Positions 51,201-59,733 of a stretch of DNA of 64,000 bases are shown here, one piece after another; position 1 is the first letter of the stretch, and the number at the start of each line of letters is the position of its first letter. The position numbers and the translations under genes are program-made. The stretch is from contig CAIUWR010000022.1 of assembly GCA_903902915.1 (NCBI GenBank), positions 1-64,000 of the forward strand, written 5' to 3'. The notes under the pieces are model-generated. The model saw only the letters and a program-made list of their open reading frames with translations, searched no databases and was not told the DNA's origin. Source of the stretch: an uncultured Hyphomicrobiales bacterium. Its GTDB lineage: Bacteria > Pseudomonadota > Alphaproteobacteria > Rhizobiales > Beijerinckiaceae.

Positions 51201-51895
51201 CACGCAGCCTTCATTTCGGAGAGCGCTTTGATCACATCGTCCACCTTCATCACATCAGCATATTTGTGATGCAGGTCGAATAAGTTCACCTTATGGGAGA
51301 TGTCGCTGCGGTCGAAGCAGCACTCCTCCACCATGGTCATGTGATAGCCCGCCGAATAGCCATCCACCGTGCTGGCGCGCACGCAGCCCGAGGTGCTCTC
51401 GCCGATGACGATCAGGCTCTGCACACCCAGTTGCGTCAGGTGAGCGGAGAGCGGCGTGCCGTAAAAACCGCTGGCGCGCTGCTTGTGGATCACGACATCG
51501 CCGGGCTGGGGCGCGAAATCGGGGAAGATGACGTGATCGTCCGCCAAAGCCGATGCCGACTTGCGATGCGTCGCCTTGATCTTGCCGGGGCGGCTGGCGT
51601 CGCGGGTCTCGCTGGTGGTGTAGAAGATCGGGAGTCCCGCCGCGCGGGCCGCCGCAAAGAGGCGCTTGGTGGGCTCGACCGCCCGCCAGGCGTTGATTCC
51701 GCAGGAGGAGGGGAACTCGCGGGCCACTTCATTCACGGGATTGGCCCCGCCGCGATAGGCCGACATATAGAGGTCGATGGCGAGCAGGGCCGGGCGCGGC
51801 CCCACGAATGTATCGCGCTTGTAATGAGCATAGAGCTCCAGCACATCGGCTGGAATGACGTCTCGCCAGCAATGATCCTCGAAGGGGTCGATCAT
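51200..51895 (-). CDS. Isochorismatase-family cysteine hydrolase
   Basis: 231 residues from ATG at 51895 (MIDPFEDHCWRDVIPAD). It has catalytic Asp in PALLAIDLYMSAYRG, Lys in VVIHKQRASGFYGTPL, and the nucleophile Cys in IGESTSGCVRASTVDGYSAGY, all expected for the N-carbamoylsarcosine amidase/RutB/biuret hydrolase group. It is first in the five-gene operon and is divergent from trmO with 114 bases between. The likely action is hydrolysis of a carbamoyl or amide bond, releasing ammonia; the exact substrate is not shown by sequence. Confidence 0.85.
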   Translation of the reverse strand: MIDPFEDHCWRDVIPADVLELYAHYKRDTFVGPRPALLAIDLYMSAYRGGANPVNEVAREFPSSCGINAWRAVEPTKRLFAAARAAGLPIFYTTSETRDASRPGKIKATHRKSASALADDHVIFPDFAPQPGDVVIHKQRASGFYGTPLSAHLTQLGVQSLIVIGESTSGCVRASTVDGYSAGYHMTMVEECCFDRSDISHKVNLFDLHHKYADVMKVDDVIKALSEMKAA

Positions 51896-52009
51896 CGGAT
51901 TGCGTCCTCTATGCGTATGAAGGGCTGCGGCCATATTATGGGTCCGCAGGGGCGTTGCAACCCATAGGCAAAAGGCGCGCCAATTCGGGGCCGCCGAGAG
52001 GAGAGCCAG

Positions 52010-52489
52010 ATGAGCACTGAGGCCACAGGCAGTCTGCGGGCGGGCGAAGTCACGGTCGGCATCCCCTACCAGAGCGATGCGGGTCTCATCTTCATCGGGC
52101 GCATCCACACCCCTTGGGCGCAAAGCCGCGACTGCCCCCGGCAGGGCGACCGGGTCCATGGCCCGATCTGCCGTATCGAGGTGAACGAGCGCTGGCGCGC
52201 GGCGCTCCAGGGTCTTGAGGCCCATAGCCATGCGCAGATTCTCTACTGGATGCATCTGGCCCGCCGCGACCTCGTGCTGCAAAGCCCGCGTTCCAATGGG
52301 GAGGTGACCGGGACATTCGCGATTCGCTCCCCCAACCGGCCCAACCCGGTCTCGTCCTCGCTGGTCGCCATTGTCGAAGTGGGGGCGGACCATGTGCTCG
52401 TGCGCGGCCTCGATTGCATAGACGGCACGCCCCTCATTGACATCAAGCCGGAGCGCTGCCCCGAGGCGCCGCGTCCGAAGGGCGATTAG
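52010..52489 (+). CDS. trmO: tRNA (t6A37) N6-methyltransferase TrmO
   Basis: 159 residues of the TsaA/TrmO family, which methylates N6-threonylcarbamoyladenosine at position 37 of some tRNAs. Family motifs are IGRIHTPWAQSRDCPRQG, LQGLEAHSHAQILYWMHLARRD, the conserved GTFAIRSPNRPNPVSSSLV and LDCIDGTPLIDIKP. It stands alone between the isochorismatase operon and the MFS gene. Confidence 0.88.
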   Translation: MSTEATGSLRAGEVTVGIPYQSDAGLIFIGRIHTPWAQSRDCPRQGDRVHGPICRIEVNERWRAALQGLEAHSHAQILYWMHLARRDLVLQSPRSNGEVTGTFAIRSPNRPNPVSSSLVAIVEVGADHVLVRGLDCIDGTPLIDIKPERCPEAPRPKGD

Positions 52490-52573
52490 TCTGAACTGTC
52501 CTTTGGCCTGTGCGCCGAATGGCTCTATGTAGAAAAGACGCTGGCGCGGCCGCGTCGTCTCAGGACAACCATT

Positions 52574-54067
52574 GTGACCATCACTCCGAGTGGATCCTTC
52601 GATCCAGCCAAGACGGCAGGCCTGTTCTGGCTGATCTTCCCCTCTGTCATGCTGCCCATGTTTCTGGCGGTCAGCGACCAGACGATCGTGGCCAGCGCCC
52701 TGCCCGCGATGGCTGCGAGCCTCGGCGAGGTGGAGCGAATCTCCTGGGTGGTGGTGGCCTATCTGGTGGCTGCGACCATCGCCGCGCCGGTCTATGGCTA
52801 TCTGGGCGACGTGTTCGGGCGGCGCCGCCTGATGTTCCTGGCGCTGACGCTGTTCATGGGCGCCTCGGCGCTCTGCGCGCTTGCGCCGTCCGTGCTGTGG
52901 CTGGCGGCTGCGCGCGTGTTGCAGGGCTTTGGCGGCGGCGGGTTGATGTCCCTGTCTCAGGCGTTGATCGGCGAAGTGGTGCCGCCGCGTCAGCGTGGTC
53001 ATTACCAGGGCTATCTGGCGACGGTCGCCACGGTCTCGTCCGTGTTCGGGCCGGTGGCCGGGGGCTTCCTCACCGAACACCTGGGCTGGGAGTCCATTTT
53101 CCTCGTCAATCTGCCCCTCGGCCTGGTGGCCTTCGCGCTCGTCTTCCGCATCCAGCACCGCCCCGGCGTGCGTCATGAGCAATGGAGCTTCGACACGCCC
53201 GGCCTTCTTTATTTCGTCAGCTTCATTGCGCCGATCCTCATCGCCATGGAGCAGCTACGTCAATTCGATCCTGCGACCGCCCCGCAGGTGATCGCGCTCT
53301 TTGCGGTGGCGGGCCTGGCGTTCGTGCTGTTGCTGCGACGCGAGCGCCGGACGCCTGCGCCCCTGCTGCCCATGGACCTGCTGACCCAGCCGGTGATCTG
53401 GCGCGCCAATGGGCTGGCGGCCTGCCACGGCGCGGCCCTGACTTCGCTGGTCGCCTTCCTGCCCATCTATTTGCGGGTCGCCCATGGGCTTTCCGCCACA
53501 CAAATGGGCCTCATGCTGCTGCCCGTCAGCATCGGCATCGGCGTTGGCTCCATCCTGACCGGGAGATTCGTCACGCGCACCGGGCTCACCATGACCTTCC
53601 CCTCCTGGGGATTGATCGGAGCCACCATCGGCCTGTTGATCTTCGCCCTGTTCAGCGCCGATATGAGCATCCGGCAGATCCTTCTGGTCCTGACGATCTC
53701 GTCCCTCGCCATGGGAACGGTGATGGCGGTGGTGCAAGTCACCATCCAGACGGCGGCCGGACGCAAGGCGTTGGGGGCGGCGGCGGGATCGGTGCAATTC
53801 TCGCGCACGGTCGGCGCCGCTTTGGGCACGGCCCTGCTTGGCTCGATCCTGTTCGCCACGCTGGCCTTCGCAGACCCCGAGGCGCCCGCGATTTTCGCCC
53901 GCCTCGTCGATCTGGGGGCGGACGCGCTGGTTGGCCTGTCCCCCGCACGCCAGAAAGTGATTTCGGACGAGATCGCCGTCGCTTTCCGTCTGGCTTTCCT
54001 GCTCGTGCCCCTGTTCACGGGGGTGGGCGCGCTGCTCGCCTGGAGCAATCCCAGCCGGAGAATTTGA
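52574..54067 (+). CDS. DHA2-type (EmrB/QacA) MFS drug exporter
   Basis: 497 residues starting at GTG (52574). About 14 membrane helices, with the family signatures SDQTIVASALPAMAASLG in helix 1, the A-loop YLGDVFGRRRLMFLALTLFM, and motif C-like GGFLTEHLGWESIFLVNLPLG. It should expel drugs or metabolites by proton antiport. No membrane-fusion (EmrA) gene is adjacent. It converges on the Usp gene with 4 bases between stops. Confidence 0.88.
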   Translation: MTITPSGSFDPAKTAGLFWLIFPSVMLPMFLAVSDQTIVASALPAMAASLGEVERISWVVVAYLVAATIAAPVYGYLGDVFGRRRLMFLALTLFMGASALCALAPSVLWLAAARVLQGFGGGGLMSLSQALIGEVVPPRQRGHYQGYLATVATVSSVFGPVAGGFLTEHLGWESIFLVNLPLGLVAFALVFRIQHRPGVRHEQWSFDTPGLLYFVSFIAPILIAMEQLRQFDPATAPQVIALFAVAGLAFVLLLRRERRTPAPLLPMDLLTQPVIWRANGLAACHGAALTSLVAFLPIYLRVAHGLSATQMGLMLLPVSIGIGVGSILTGRFVTRTGLTMTFPSWGLIGATIGLLIFALFSADMSIRQILLVLTISSLAMGTVMAVVQVTIQTAAGRKALGAAAGSVQFSRTVGAALGTALLGSILFATLAFADPEAPAIFARLVDLGADALVGLSPARQKVISDEIAVAFRLAFLLVPLFTGVGALLAWSNPSRRI

Positions 54068-54071
54068 CGCT

Positions 54072-54905
54072 TCAGTTCGACATGAAGACCGGGATGGCGG
54101 CCTTGCCAAGAATCAGGCTTGTCGCGCCGCCGAAAATCATCTGCCGCAGGCGGCTTTGTGTGTAAGCGCCCTTCACGAGCAGATCCGCCCCCAGCGTGCT
54201 GGCGTTATCGAGAATGGCGTCGCCATGGGAGCGGCCCTTGGCGCTGCGCTCCAGCGCCTCCGCCGCCACTCCATTGGCGCGCAGGTTATGGGCGAGCTGC
54301 TCGCCCGTGGGACCGCTGACCTTGTGTTCGGCGATGGTGAGCACCACCACGCGGCGCGCCTGCTTCAGCAAGGGCATGGCGAAGGCGGTGGCGCGCGCGG
54401 TTTCCGTGCTCTGGTTCCAGGCGATGACCACCGTGTCGCCCAGCATGGCGGGCGCCTTTTGCGGGGCGAACAGCACGGGTCGGCCGCTTGCGAACAGGGC
54501 CGCTTCCGCAGTCGCCATGCGCGCGTCGCCACGCTCCGGGCCGGGCCGCCCCAGCACGGTCACGTCGAAAATGCGCGCATAGGACGACACATGGGAGTCG
54601 CCGAAGGCGGCCTCCCCGGCCCAACCCCAGGACAGATTATGGATCAGCGCCTGATGCGGCGGGATTTTTTCGGCTTCCATGAAATCGGCGAAGTGACGGT
54701 GGCTTTCCTCGGCGAGTTCCCGCCAGGTGTTCTGATCGGCGGCGGTCCAGCTCACCGGCATGTCGAAGGCGACCAGATCGGGCAGATCAGGGCCGAGCGG
54801 CATGCCTTCGACATAGCTCTCGAAGCGCCGCGCGAAGAGCAAGGCGGTCGCGAAGACGGAGTCGATGGAGGAATGCAGTTCGACAGGAACCAGGACATTC
54901 TTCAT
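54072..54905 (-). CDS. Universal stress protein, two-domain
   Basis: 277 residues comprising two UspA-like halves. The N-domain begins MKNVLVPVELHSSIDSVFAT; the C-domain begins near VVIAWNQSTETARATAFAM and ends GADLLVKGAYTQSRLRQMIF followed by GGATSLILGKAAIPVFMSN. The last matches the Usp nucleotide loop, but the second Gly of GxxG is Thr, so ATP binding may be weakened. Cytoplasmic stress role. Confidence 0.85.
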   Translation of the reverse strand: MKNVLVPVELHSSIDSVFATALLFARRFESYVEGMPLGPDLPDLVAFDMPVSWTAADQNTWRELAEESHRHFADFMEAEKIPPHQALIHNLSWGWAGEAAFGDSHVSSYARIFDVTVLGRPGPERGDARMATAEAALFASGRPVLFAPQKAPAMLGDTVVIAWNQSTETARATAFAMPLLKQARRVVVLTIAEHKVSGPTGEQLAHNLRANGVAAEALERSAKGRSHGDAILDNASTLGADLLVKGAYTQSRLRQMIFGGATSLILGKAAIPVFMSN

Positions 54906-54976
54906 GAGCGGCTCACTCCATTGGAAAACACGGACGCATGATAACAGAAGGCGCGCGTGGCGTCAGGGCTTCCGCG

Positions 54977-55450
54977 TCAGGGCTCCCGCCCGGTTCGCAG
55001 AAAGCGGCTGAAGGCGGCGAGCGTGGCTTCGGAGACATGATGCTCGATGCCCTCTGCGTCCGATTCGGCCGCCTCGCGCGGCACGCCGATGGCCAGCAGC
55101 AGCTCGACGACCAGCCGGTGGCGGGCGCGCACCCGGTCCGCCAGCGCATGGCCTTGCGGGGTGAGGAAGACGCCGCGATAGGGCTTGGAGGTGGCGAGCC
55201 CTTCGCGCTTGAGGCGCGCTATGGTCTTGATCGCGGTGGCGTGAGAGACGCCGAGGCGCCGCGCCACATCGGTGGGACGCGCCTCGCCGTGCAGCGCCAG
55301 AAGATCGGCGATCAGTTCGGCATAATCTTCCAGCAACGCCGTTGACTGCGCGGTGCGGGTCTTGCCGAACCGGCTCGCCTGAGTCGTCTCGGCCGGCAAT
55401 TCGCCCGCTGGCGTGGAGCGGGGCGCCTTCGCCTCGGCCGTCATGCGCAT
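54977..55450 (-). CDS. mntR: Manganese-responsive regulator MntR
   Basis: 157 residues. A helix-turn-helix GEARPTDVARRLGVSHATAIKTIARLKREGLAT is followed by the metal-sensing dimerisation part RARHRLVVELLLAIGVPREAAESDAEGIEHHVSEATL, with the DAEGIEHHV motif of DtxR/MntR proteins. The N-terminal 40 residues are variable; ATG at 55450 or 55444 could be used. It should repress Mn uptake genes when Mn(II) is sufficient, but no mntH is in the window. Confidence 0.87.
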   Translation of the reverse strand: MRMTAEAKAPRSTPAGELPAETTQASRFGKTRTAQSTALLEDYAELIADLLALHGEARPTDVARRLGVSHATAIKTIARLKREGLATSKPYRGVFLTPQGHALADRVRARHRLVVELLLAIGVPREAAESDAEGIEHHVSEATLAAFSRFLRTGREP

Positions 55451-55512
55451 CTCCCAAAAACGCCGTCACGCCGCAGCTGAACGGGACTTCGCCCATTGCG
55501 TCAAGCGCCGCC

Positions 55513-56751
55513 TCAAATCTTCAGCACGGGCCTCTGGTTGAAGATGGGCGCGCGGGACGTTTCGGCCCGCGTCTGGGTGCGGGCGGCTGCGGCGAAGGCG
55601 AGGGCGACGCCGGCGAGCTGCGTGGTCCACCAAAGTTGCGAGATCGAGACGCCCGCGATGGAGATCGTCAGCACGGCGGCGATGCCCGCCATCAGGAACG
55701 ATCCCGTCGCCCGGCCCATGCGCGCGGCCCCTGTGAAGGCGCCCCACATCAGGACGGCGGTGGCCACCGCCCCGACGAGGCCCAGCTCGTACCAGATCTC
55801 GAACAGGATTCCGCGCGGCGCGCCCGCAGGCAAAAGCCCGGCGGCGAGCGCGCGTCCGGCCGTGTCGAAGCCATGCCCGGTGACAAGCTTGAGCCCCTCG
55901 GACTTCACGATGTCCGCCCATAAATGCAGCATGCCGAACAGGCCGGAATGATCCAGCCGCGCCGCAAGCGGATCGAGCGCGAGCACGAGGAGGGGCGCCG
56001 CCACCATCAGCACGGCCGTGACCCCGCCGATGGCCTTGGCCATCCGCTCCGGGGCCGCATAGCTGGAGGAAAACACAGCGACCGCGATGATCAGCGCCGC
56101 GAGCGAGATGGGCGCCCAGACCAGAACCGCCGCGCTCGCCACCACGGCGCTCAGAAGGCCCGCCGCCGCCAAGCGCTCGCGTAGCGCGAGCACGGTGAGC
56201 GCAGGCCACAGAAGCACGACCAGCCCGGCGACGGCGCGCCGCAGCGTGTCGCCGCCCTCCGAGTCCGGCGGTTGCGGCGTATGCAGCCACAGGAGCGCGA
56301 CCACCACCGTCGCGAGGGCGGCTGCGGCCACGCCAAAAGGCATCAGGCTGGAATAGGCCGGCTTCATCCGCGCGGGCAGGCAGGCCATCGCCATCGCCGT
56401 GACGAGCACCGTGCCGACGGTTTTCAGATAGCGCTCCATCGCCAGCGCAGGAAAGGGCGTCCAGATGAAGGACAGGCCCGCCCAGATCAACAGCAGGAGC
56501 GGAATGACGATCAGGGGCCGCGTCAGCGCGGAGCGAAGGTGACGCAGGAGTTGCTCGGCCGAACCAGGCAGCAGCAGCGAGCCAATGATCATGAGCAACG
56601 CGGCCACGGGCATCAGCACGAAAAGCGAGCGCCTCGACACGACCGCAGCGCAAGGCACGGCGACCGCAAACAAGGCGATGCCGATGCGAAGCAGAACCTG
56701 TCCCGACATGGTGGCGGGATCGCCGGTGGGTTGCGATTGCGAGCGGTACAT
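55513..56751 (-). CDS. O-antigen ligase-like (Wzy_C) membrane protein
   Basis: 412 residues with about ten hydrophobic helices. The segment LIWAGLSFIWTPFPALAMERYLK and the periplasmic-loop motif LKLVTGHGFDTAGRALAAG (conserved G-H-G) fit the O-antigen ligase/polymerase family that transfers or polymerises surface glycans. A partly overlapping frame on the same strand (55466-56653) is a shadow. No other glycan genes lie nearby except ugd at the window end. Confidence 0.72.
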   Translation of the reverse strand: MYRSQSQPTGDPATMSGQVLLRIGIALFAVAVPCAAVVSRRSLFVLMPVAALLMIIGSLLLPGSAEQLLRHLRSALTRPLIVIPLLLLIWAGLSFIWTPFPALAMERYLKTVGTVLVTAMAMACLPARMKPAYSSLMPFGVAAAALATVVVALLWLHTPQPPDSEGGDTLRRAVAGLVVLLWPALTVLALRERLAAAGLLSAVVASAAVLVWAPISLAALIIAVAVFSSSYAAPERMAKAIGGVTAVLMVAAPLLVLALDPLAARLDHSGLFGMLHLWADIVKSEGLKLVTGHGFDTAGRALAAGLLPAGAPRGILFEIWYELGLVGAVATAVLMWGAFTGAARMGRATGSFLMAGIAAVLTISIAGVSISQLWWTTQLAGVALAFAAAARTQTRAETSRAPIFNQRPVLKI

Positions 56752-56852
56752 TGAATTTATCCGGATCGGCCAGCGCTTTGCCGAATGCCTACCTTACATA
56801 GAGGGAAGCGTCGACGCTGTTGATATGAGGCAACACTGGACCGCAAAAATGA

Positions 56853-57275
56853 TCAAGCTTCGCCTGGCGGCCGCTTCCTGAGGGATTTTGTCGTGGAGGC
56901 GATCTTTTTGGCGGTGAGCCGCCGCGTTTTCGAGCCGAGCGTCGGGCGCGTGGCGATGCGCTTGATGGGTCTGACCGCCGCCTGCCGCACCATGGCGACG
57001 AGCCGTTCCAGCGCGTCGGCGCGGTTGCGCTCCTGAGTGCGGAACCTTTGGGCGAGGATCACGATCACGCCCTCCAGAGTCAGGCGGCTGCCCGCCAGCT
57101 TCATCAGCCGCTCGCGCACATCCTCGGGCAGGGTCGCGGCGCCGCGCGCGTCGTAGCGCAATTCGACAGCGGTCGAGACCTTGTTGACGTTCTGCCCGCC
57201 CGGCCCGGATGCGCGGATAAAGGATTCCCGCAGGTCTCCTTCATCAATGCTCGTGCGGCTGTCGATCCTGATCAC
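56853..57275 (-). CDS. arfB: Alternative ribosome-rescue factor B (class I RF-like hydrolase)
   Basis: 140 residues with the catalytic GGQ in SFIRASGPGGQNVNKVSTAV (about 26-28), which hydrolyses peptidyl-tRNA on stalled ribosomes, followed by a helix and a basic C-terminal tail (KIASTTKSLRKRPPG) that enters the empty mRNA channel. It lacks the codon-recognition domain of RF1/RF2. The length and tail match ArfB/YaeJ. Confidence 0.92.
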   Translation of the reverse strand: MIRIDSRTSIDEGDLRESFIRASGPGGQNVNKVSTAVELRYDARGAATLPEDVRERLMKLAGSRLTLEGVIVILAQRFRTQERNRADALERLVAMVRQAAVRPIKRIATRPTLGSKTRRLTAKKIASTTKSLRKRPPGEA

Positions 57276-57335
57276 GGGAGTCTCCGGGCGTGACGCTCGA
57301 AGACTGTCTACCTTATTGCTCGGGCGCGCGCACCG

Positions 57336-58373
57336 TCAGCGCTTCACCTTGATCGCCTCTTTGGCTTGCCTGAGCAGGTCTGGCGGGCTGGCGTAGATTT
57401 TCGCCAGCAGGGCCTGCACCTCCTCGCCGCTGATCGGCCCGATCTGCAATCCCATCTTGTCCGCCTCCGCCAGCAGCTCAGGATCGCGCCATGTGTCCAT
57501 GAAGGCCTTGCGCAGCGCAGCGACCCGTTCGGGCGCGACCTCGGCGGCGACGAAGAAAGGACGACTAGAAAGCTGTTGGGAATAGACGATTTCCAACACC
57601 CGGCGCTGTTCCTCCGTCTTGGCGAAATCGCCGGTGCGGGGCACGCCCATGCGGTCCATTTCGGGATGGCCGGTCAGGTTCTCCTGCGCCAGGATGGAGA
57701 TCTGACCCGTCTTCAGCATGGTGGCGTATTGGGTCTGGATGCTGGACCAGTTCATGCCGCACATGCCATGGACCTCGCCCTTCTCGATGGCGTTGGTCAT
57801 TTCGCGGGTGCCGGGATAGCCCACGACCATGCGGAATTTCGTGCCCAGCACATTGTTGAGCAGCACGGGGAGATAGCCGGTCGAGCCGGTCTCCGCCGTC
57901 CCGGCCATGATCAGTTCTGTCTGGAAGGTTTCGGCGAAGGTCTTCACCGGCGCGTTCTTGCCGACGATGCAAAGGAAAGCGTCCACGTCGGCGCTGCCCA
58001 GATAGTGCAGCTTCGCCGGATCGTAGCGCAATTGCGCGGCGTCTTCGAGAACCGGCCCCAGCGGCTGGGCGGAGAAGGGGGCGCCGATGAAGGTTCCGTC
58101 CTTCGCCGCCACGCCCGCGACATAGCCGCCCATGAGATGGCTGCCCGCGCCCGGCATATTCGTCACCACCACCGCAGGATTGCCCGGGATGTGGCGCCCC
58201 AGATACCGGCCCAGCATCCGCGCATAGGTGTCGTAGCCGCCGCCCGCAGACGTTCCAACGACAATGGTGACGGTCTTTCCCCTCCAGACGGACGCAAGAT
58301 CCTCCGCCCCGGCGCGCCCGAATGTGACGCAGACGGCGAGGATGGCGGCCGCCAAAATGCTGGCGCGCGACAT
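57336..58373 (-). CDS. TctC-type (Bug) tripartite-tricarboxylate-like binding protein
   Basis: 345 residues with a signal peptide ending near GRAGA and the Bug motifs WRGKTVTIVVGTSAGGGYDTY, RHIPGNPAVVVTNMPGAGS and AKDGTFIGAPFSAQPLGP. It binds an organic acid or related anion in the periplasm. No tctA or tctB membrane genes are in the window, so it is an orphan receptor. It lies after an LLM flavin oxidoreductase gene and before arfB on the same strand. Confidence 0.85.
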   Translation of the reverse strand: MSRASILAAAILAVCVTFGRAGAEDLASVWRGKTVTIVVGTSAGGGYDTYARMLGRYLGRHIPGNPAVVVTNMPGAGSHLMGGYVAGVAAKDGTFIGAPFSAQPLGPVLEDAAQLRYDPAKLHYLGSADVDAFLCIVGKNAPVKTFAETFQTELIMAGTAETGSTGYLPVLLNNVLGTKFRMVVGYPGTREMTNAIEKGEVHGMCGMNWSSIQTQYATMLKTGQISILAQENLTGHPEMDRMGVPRTGDFAKTEEQRRVLEIVYSQQLSSRPFFVAAEVAPERVAALRKAFMDTWRDPELLAEADKMGLQIGPISGEEVQALLAKIYASPPDLLRQAKEAIKVKR

Positions 58374-58467
58374 GGACGTTCTCCCTGCGGGCTCTGATTT
58401 CCAGACGGAATGCAGCCCTTGTCCCGCAGGTTAGCGACGTTATGGCGCGCGTCAATCGCCGGTTTGT

Positions 58468-59514
58468 TCAGAGATGGGCGAGCTTGGGCATCACTTCGCT
58501 GGCGAAAAGGTTGAGGGAGCGCATCGCCTGATCGAAGCGCATGTCGCCGAAGAACGGATAGGTGAGGAGATAGTTGATCCCGAGCTCCGCGACCTGCCGC
58601 TCGATTTCCGCGCAAACGGTCTCGGGCGTTCCGGCGATGACCGCGCCCTCGCGCAGCGCGTCCTCGACCGTGGCGGCCAGCGGAATGTTCAGCCGCTGGG
58701 CGACGCTGCCCTCATGGGCGTGTTTGCGGGCGAGATGGGTGAGATTGGCGTGGTGATGGGCCACGGCGGGGGCGGCGATGGCGATGGCCTGCGCGTCCGT
58801 ATCCGCCACCACGATCTGGCGCAGCACGCCGATGGCCGCGCCGCCCTTGAATTCGCCCTTGGGCTGGGCGGCGCCGCCGCGTTTGGCCAAGGCCTCGCGA
58901 TAGGTGTCGATATTCGCCTTGGCGCGGGCGGAGGGACCGTTGGTGACGAAATGCAGCCCCTCATCGCCTGCGAAGGCTGAACCTGTCGCATTGGACGAGG
59001 CGTACCAGAAGGCCGGATGCGGGCCTTGCAGGGGGCGCAGCGGAACCGGCACGTCCTTGTAGCCGAAGCGGTCGCTGTCATAGCTGAAGACATCGCTGGT
59101 GAGCGCGACCTTCAGGCATTTGTAAGCGTCCTCGAAGATCTCGCGCGACTTGCTGTGGTCGATCTTGTGATAGCCCAGTTCGAAGGGCGAAACACCGCGG
59201 CCCACCCCCACTTCGTAGCGGCCATTGCTCAAGTGATCGAGAATGCAGATCTCCTCGGCCAGCCGCAGGGGCGAATAGAGCGGCAGCAGATAGGTCAGCG
59301 GCCCCATGTGGATGCGCTTGGTGGCCTGCGCCACTGCGCCCAGCCAGACGCCGGGAACGGGAACGGTGTTGAGCGGGGAGGCGTGATGCTCGGCGACATG
59401 ATAGCCCCAGAAGCCCGCCTCATCAGCCGCCTGCACGAAGCGGATGCGCTCTTGAAATGCGACCGCCATGGAGCGATCCGCCATCTCGATATGATCGAAT
59501 ACGCCGAATTTCAT
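58468..59514 (-). CDS. LLM-class flavin-dependent oxidoreductase
   Basis: 348 residues of the luciferase-like fold. The N-terminal strand is MKFGVFDHIEM, followed by AEHHASPLNTVPVPGVWLGA, then IHMGPLTYLLPLYSPLRLAEE, LDHLSNGRYEVGVGRGVSPFEL and a C-terminal ICAEIERQVAELGINYLL-type helix. It uses reduced FMN or F420 to oxidise an unknown substrate. It lies between two TctC receptor genes in the same orientation, which hints that one of them supplies its substrate. Confidence 0.87.
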   Translation of the reverse strand: MKFGVFDHIEMADRSMAVAFQERIRFVQAADEAGFWGYHVAEHHASPLNTVPVPGVWLGAVAQATKRIHMGPLTYLLPLYSPLRLAEEICILDHLSNGRYEVGVGRGVSPFELGYHKIDHSKSREIFEDAYKCLKVALTSDVFSYDSDRFGYKDVPVPLRPLQGPHPAFWYASSNATGSAFAGDEGLHFVTNGPSARAKANIDTYREALAKRGGAAQPKGEFKGGAAIGVLRQIVVADTDAQAIAIAAPAVAHHHANLTHLARKHAHEGSVAQRLNIPLAATVEDALREGAVIAGTPETVCAEIERQVAELGINYLLTYPFFGDMRFDQAMRSLNLFASEVMPKLAHL

Positions 59515-59652
59515 CTGTTCCTGCCCCTATGCCCGCACTGACCACGCTTGCGTTGACCTAGCCTCTAGCATGAAGGCGTGGCGCGCCAAAGCAGGCGAAT
59601 GACTGCCGAATTTGCACAGCGTCCGCAACGGCGCGACGACACTGGAGCGCCA

Positions 59653-59731
59653 CCGGGAGGGACGACGTCCTCGTCGTCCGCACCCCTCGAAGGCGATGGG
59701 AACCGGGGCGACGGGACGTCGTCGCTCCCGG
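59653..59731. repeat. Long inverted repeat downstream of the TctC gene
   Basis: CCGGGAGGGACGACGTCC (59653-59670) pairs with GGACGTCGTCGCTCCCGG (59714-59731) at 17 of 18 positions, enclosing a 43-base loop that itself contains part of a GACGACG/CGTCGTC dyad (59661-59678). It lies just after the stop of the minus-strand TctC gene at 59734, so the minus-strand transcript could fold into a strong hairpin. No T tract follows on the minus strand. Confidence 0.7.
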
Positions 59732-59733
59732 TC

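Noticed and set aside
51896-53182. Long upstream extension of the isochorismatase frame
   Set aside because: It crosses trmO and the MFS gene on the opposite strand; the protein family starts at 51895.
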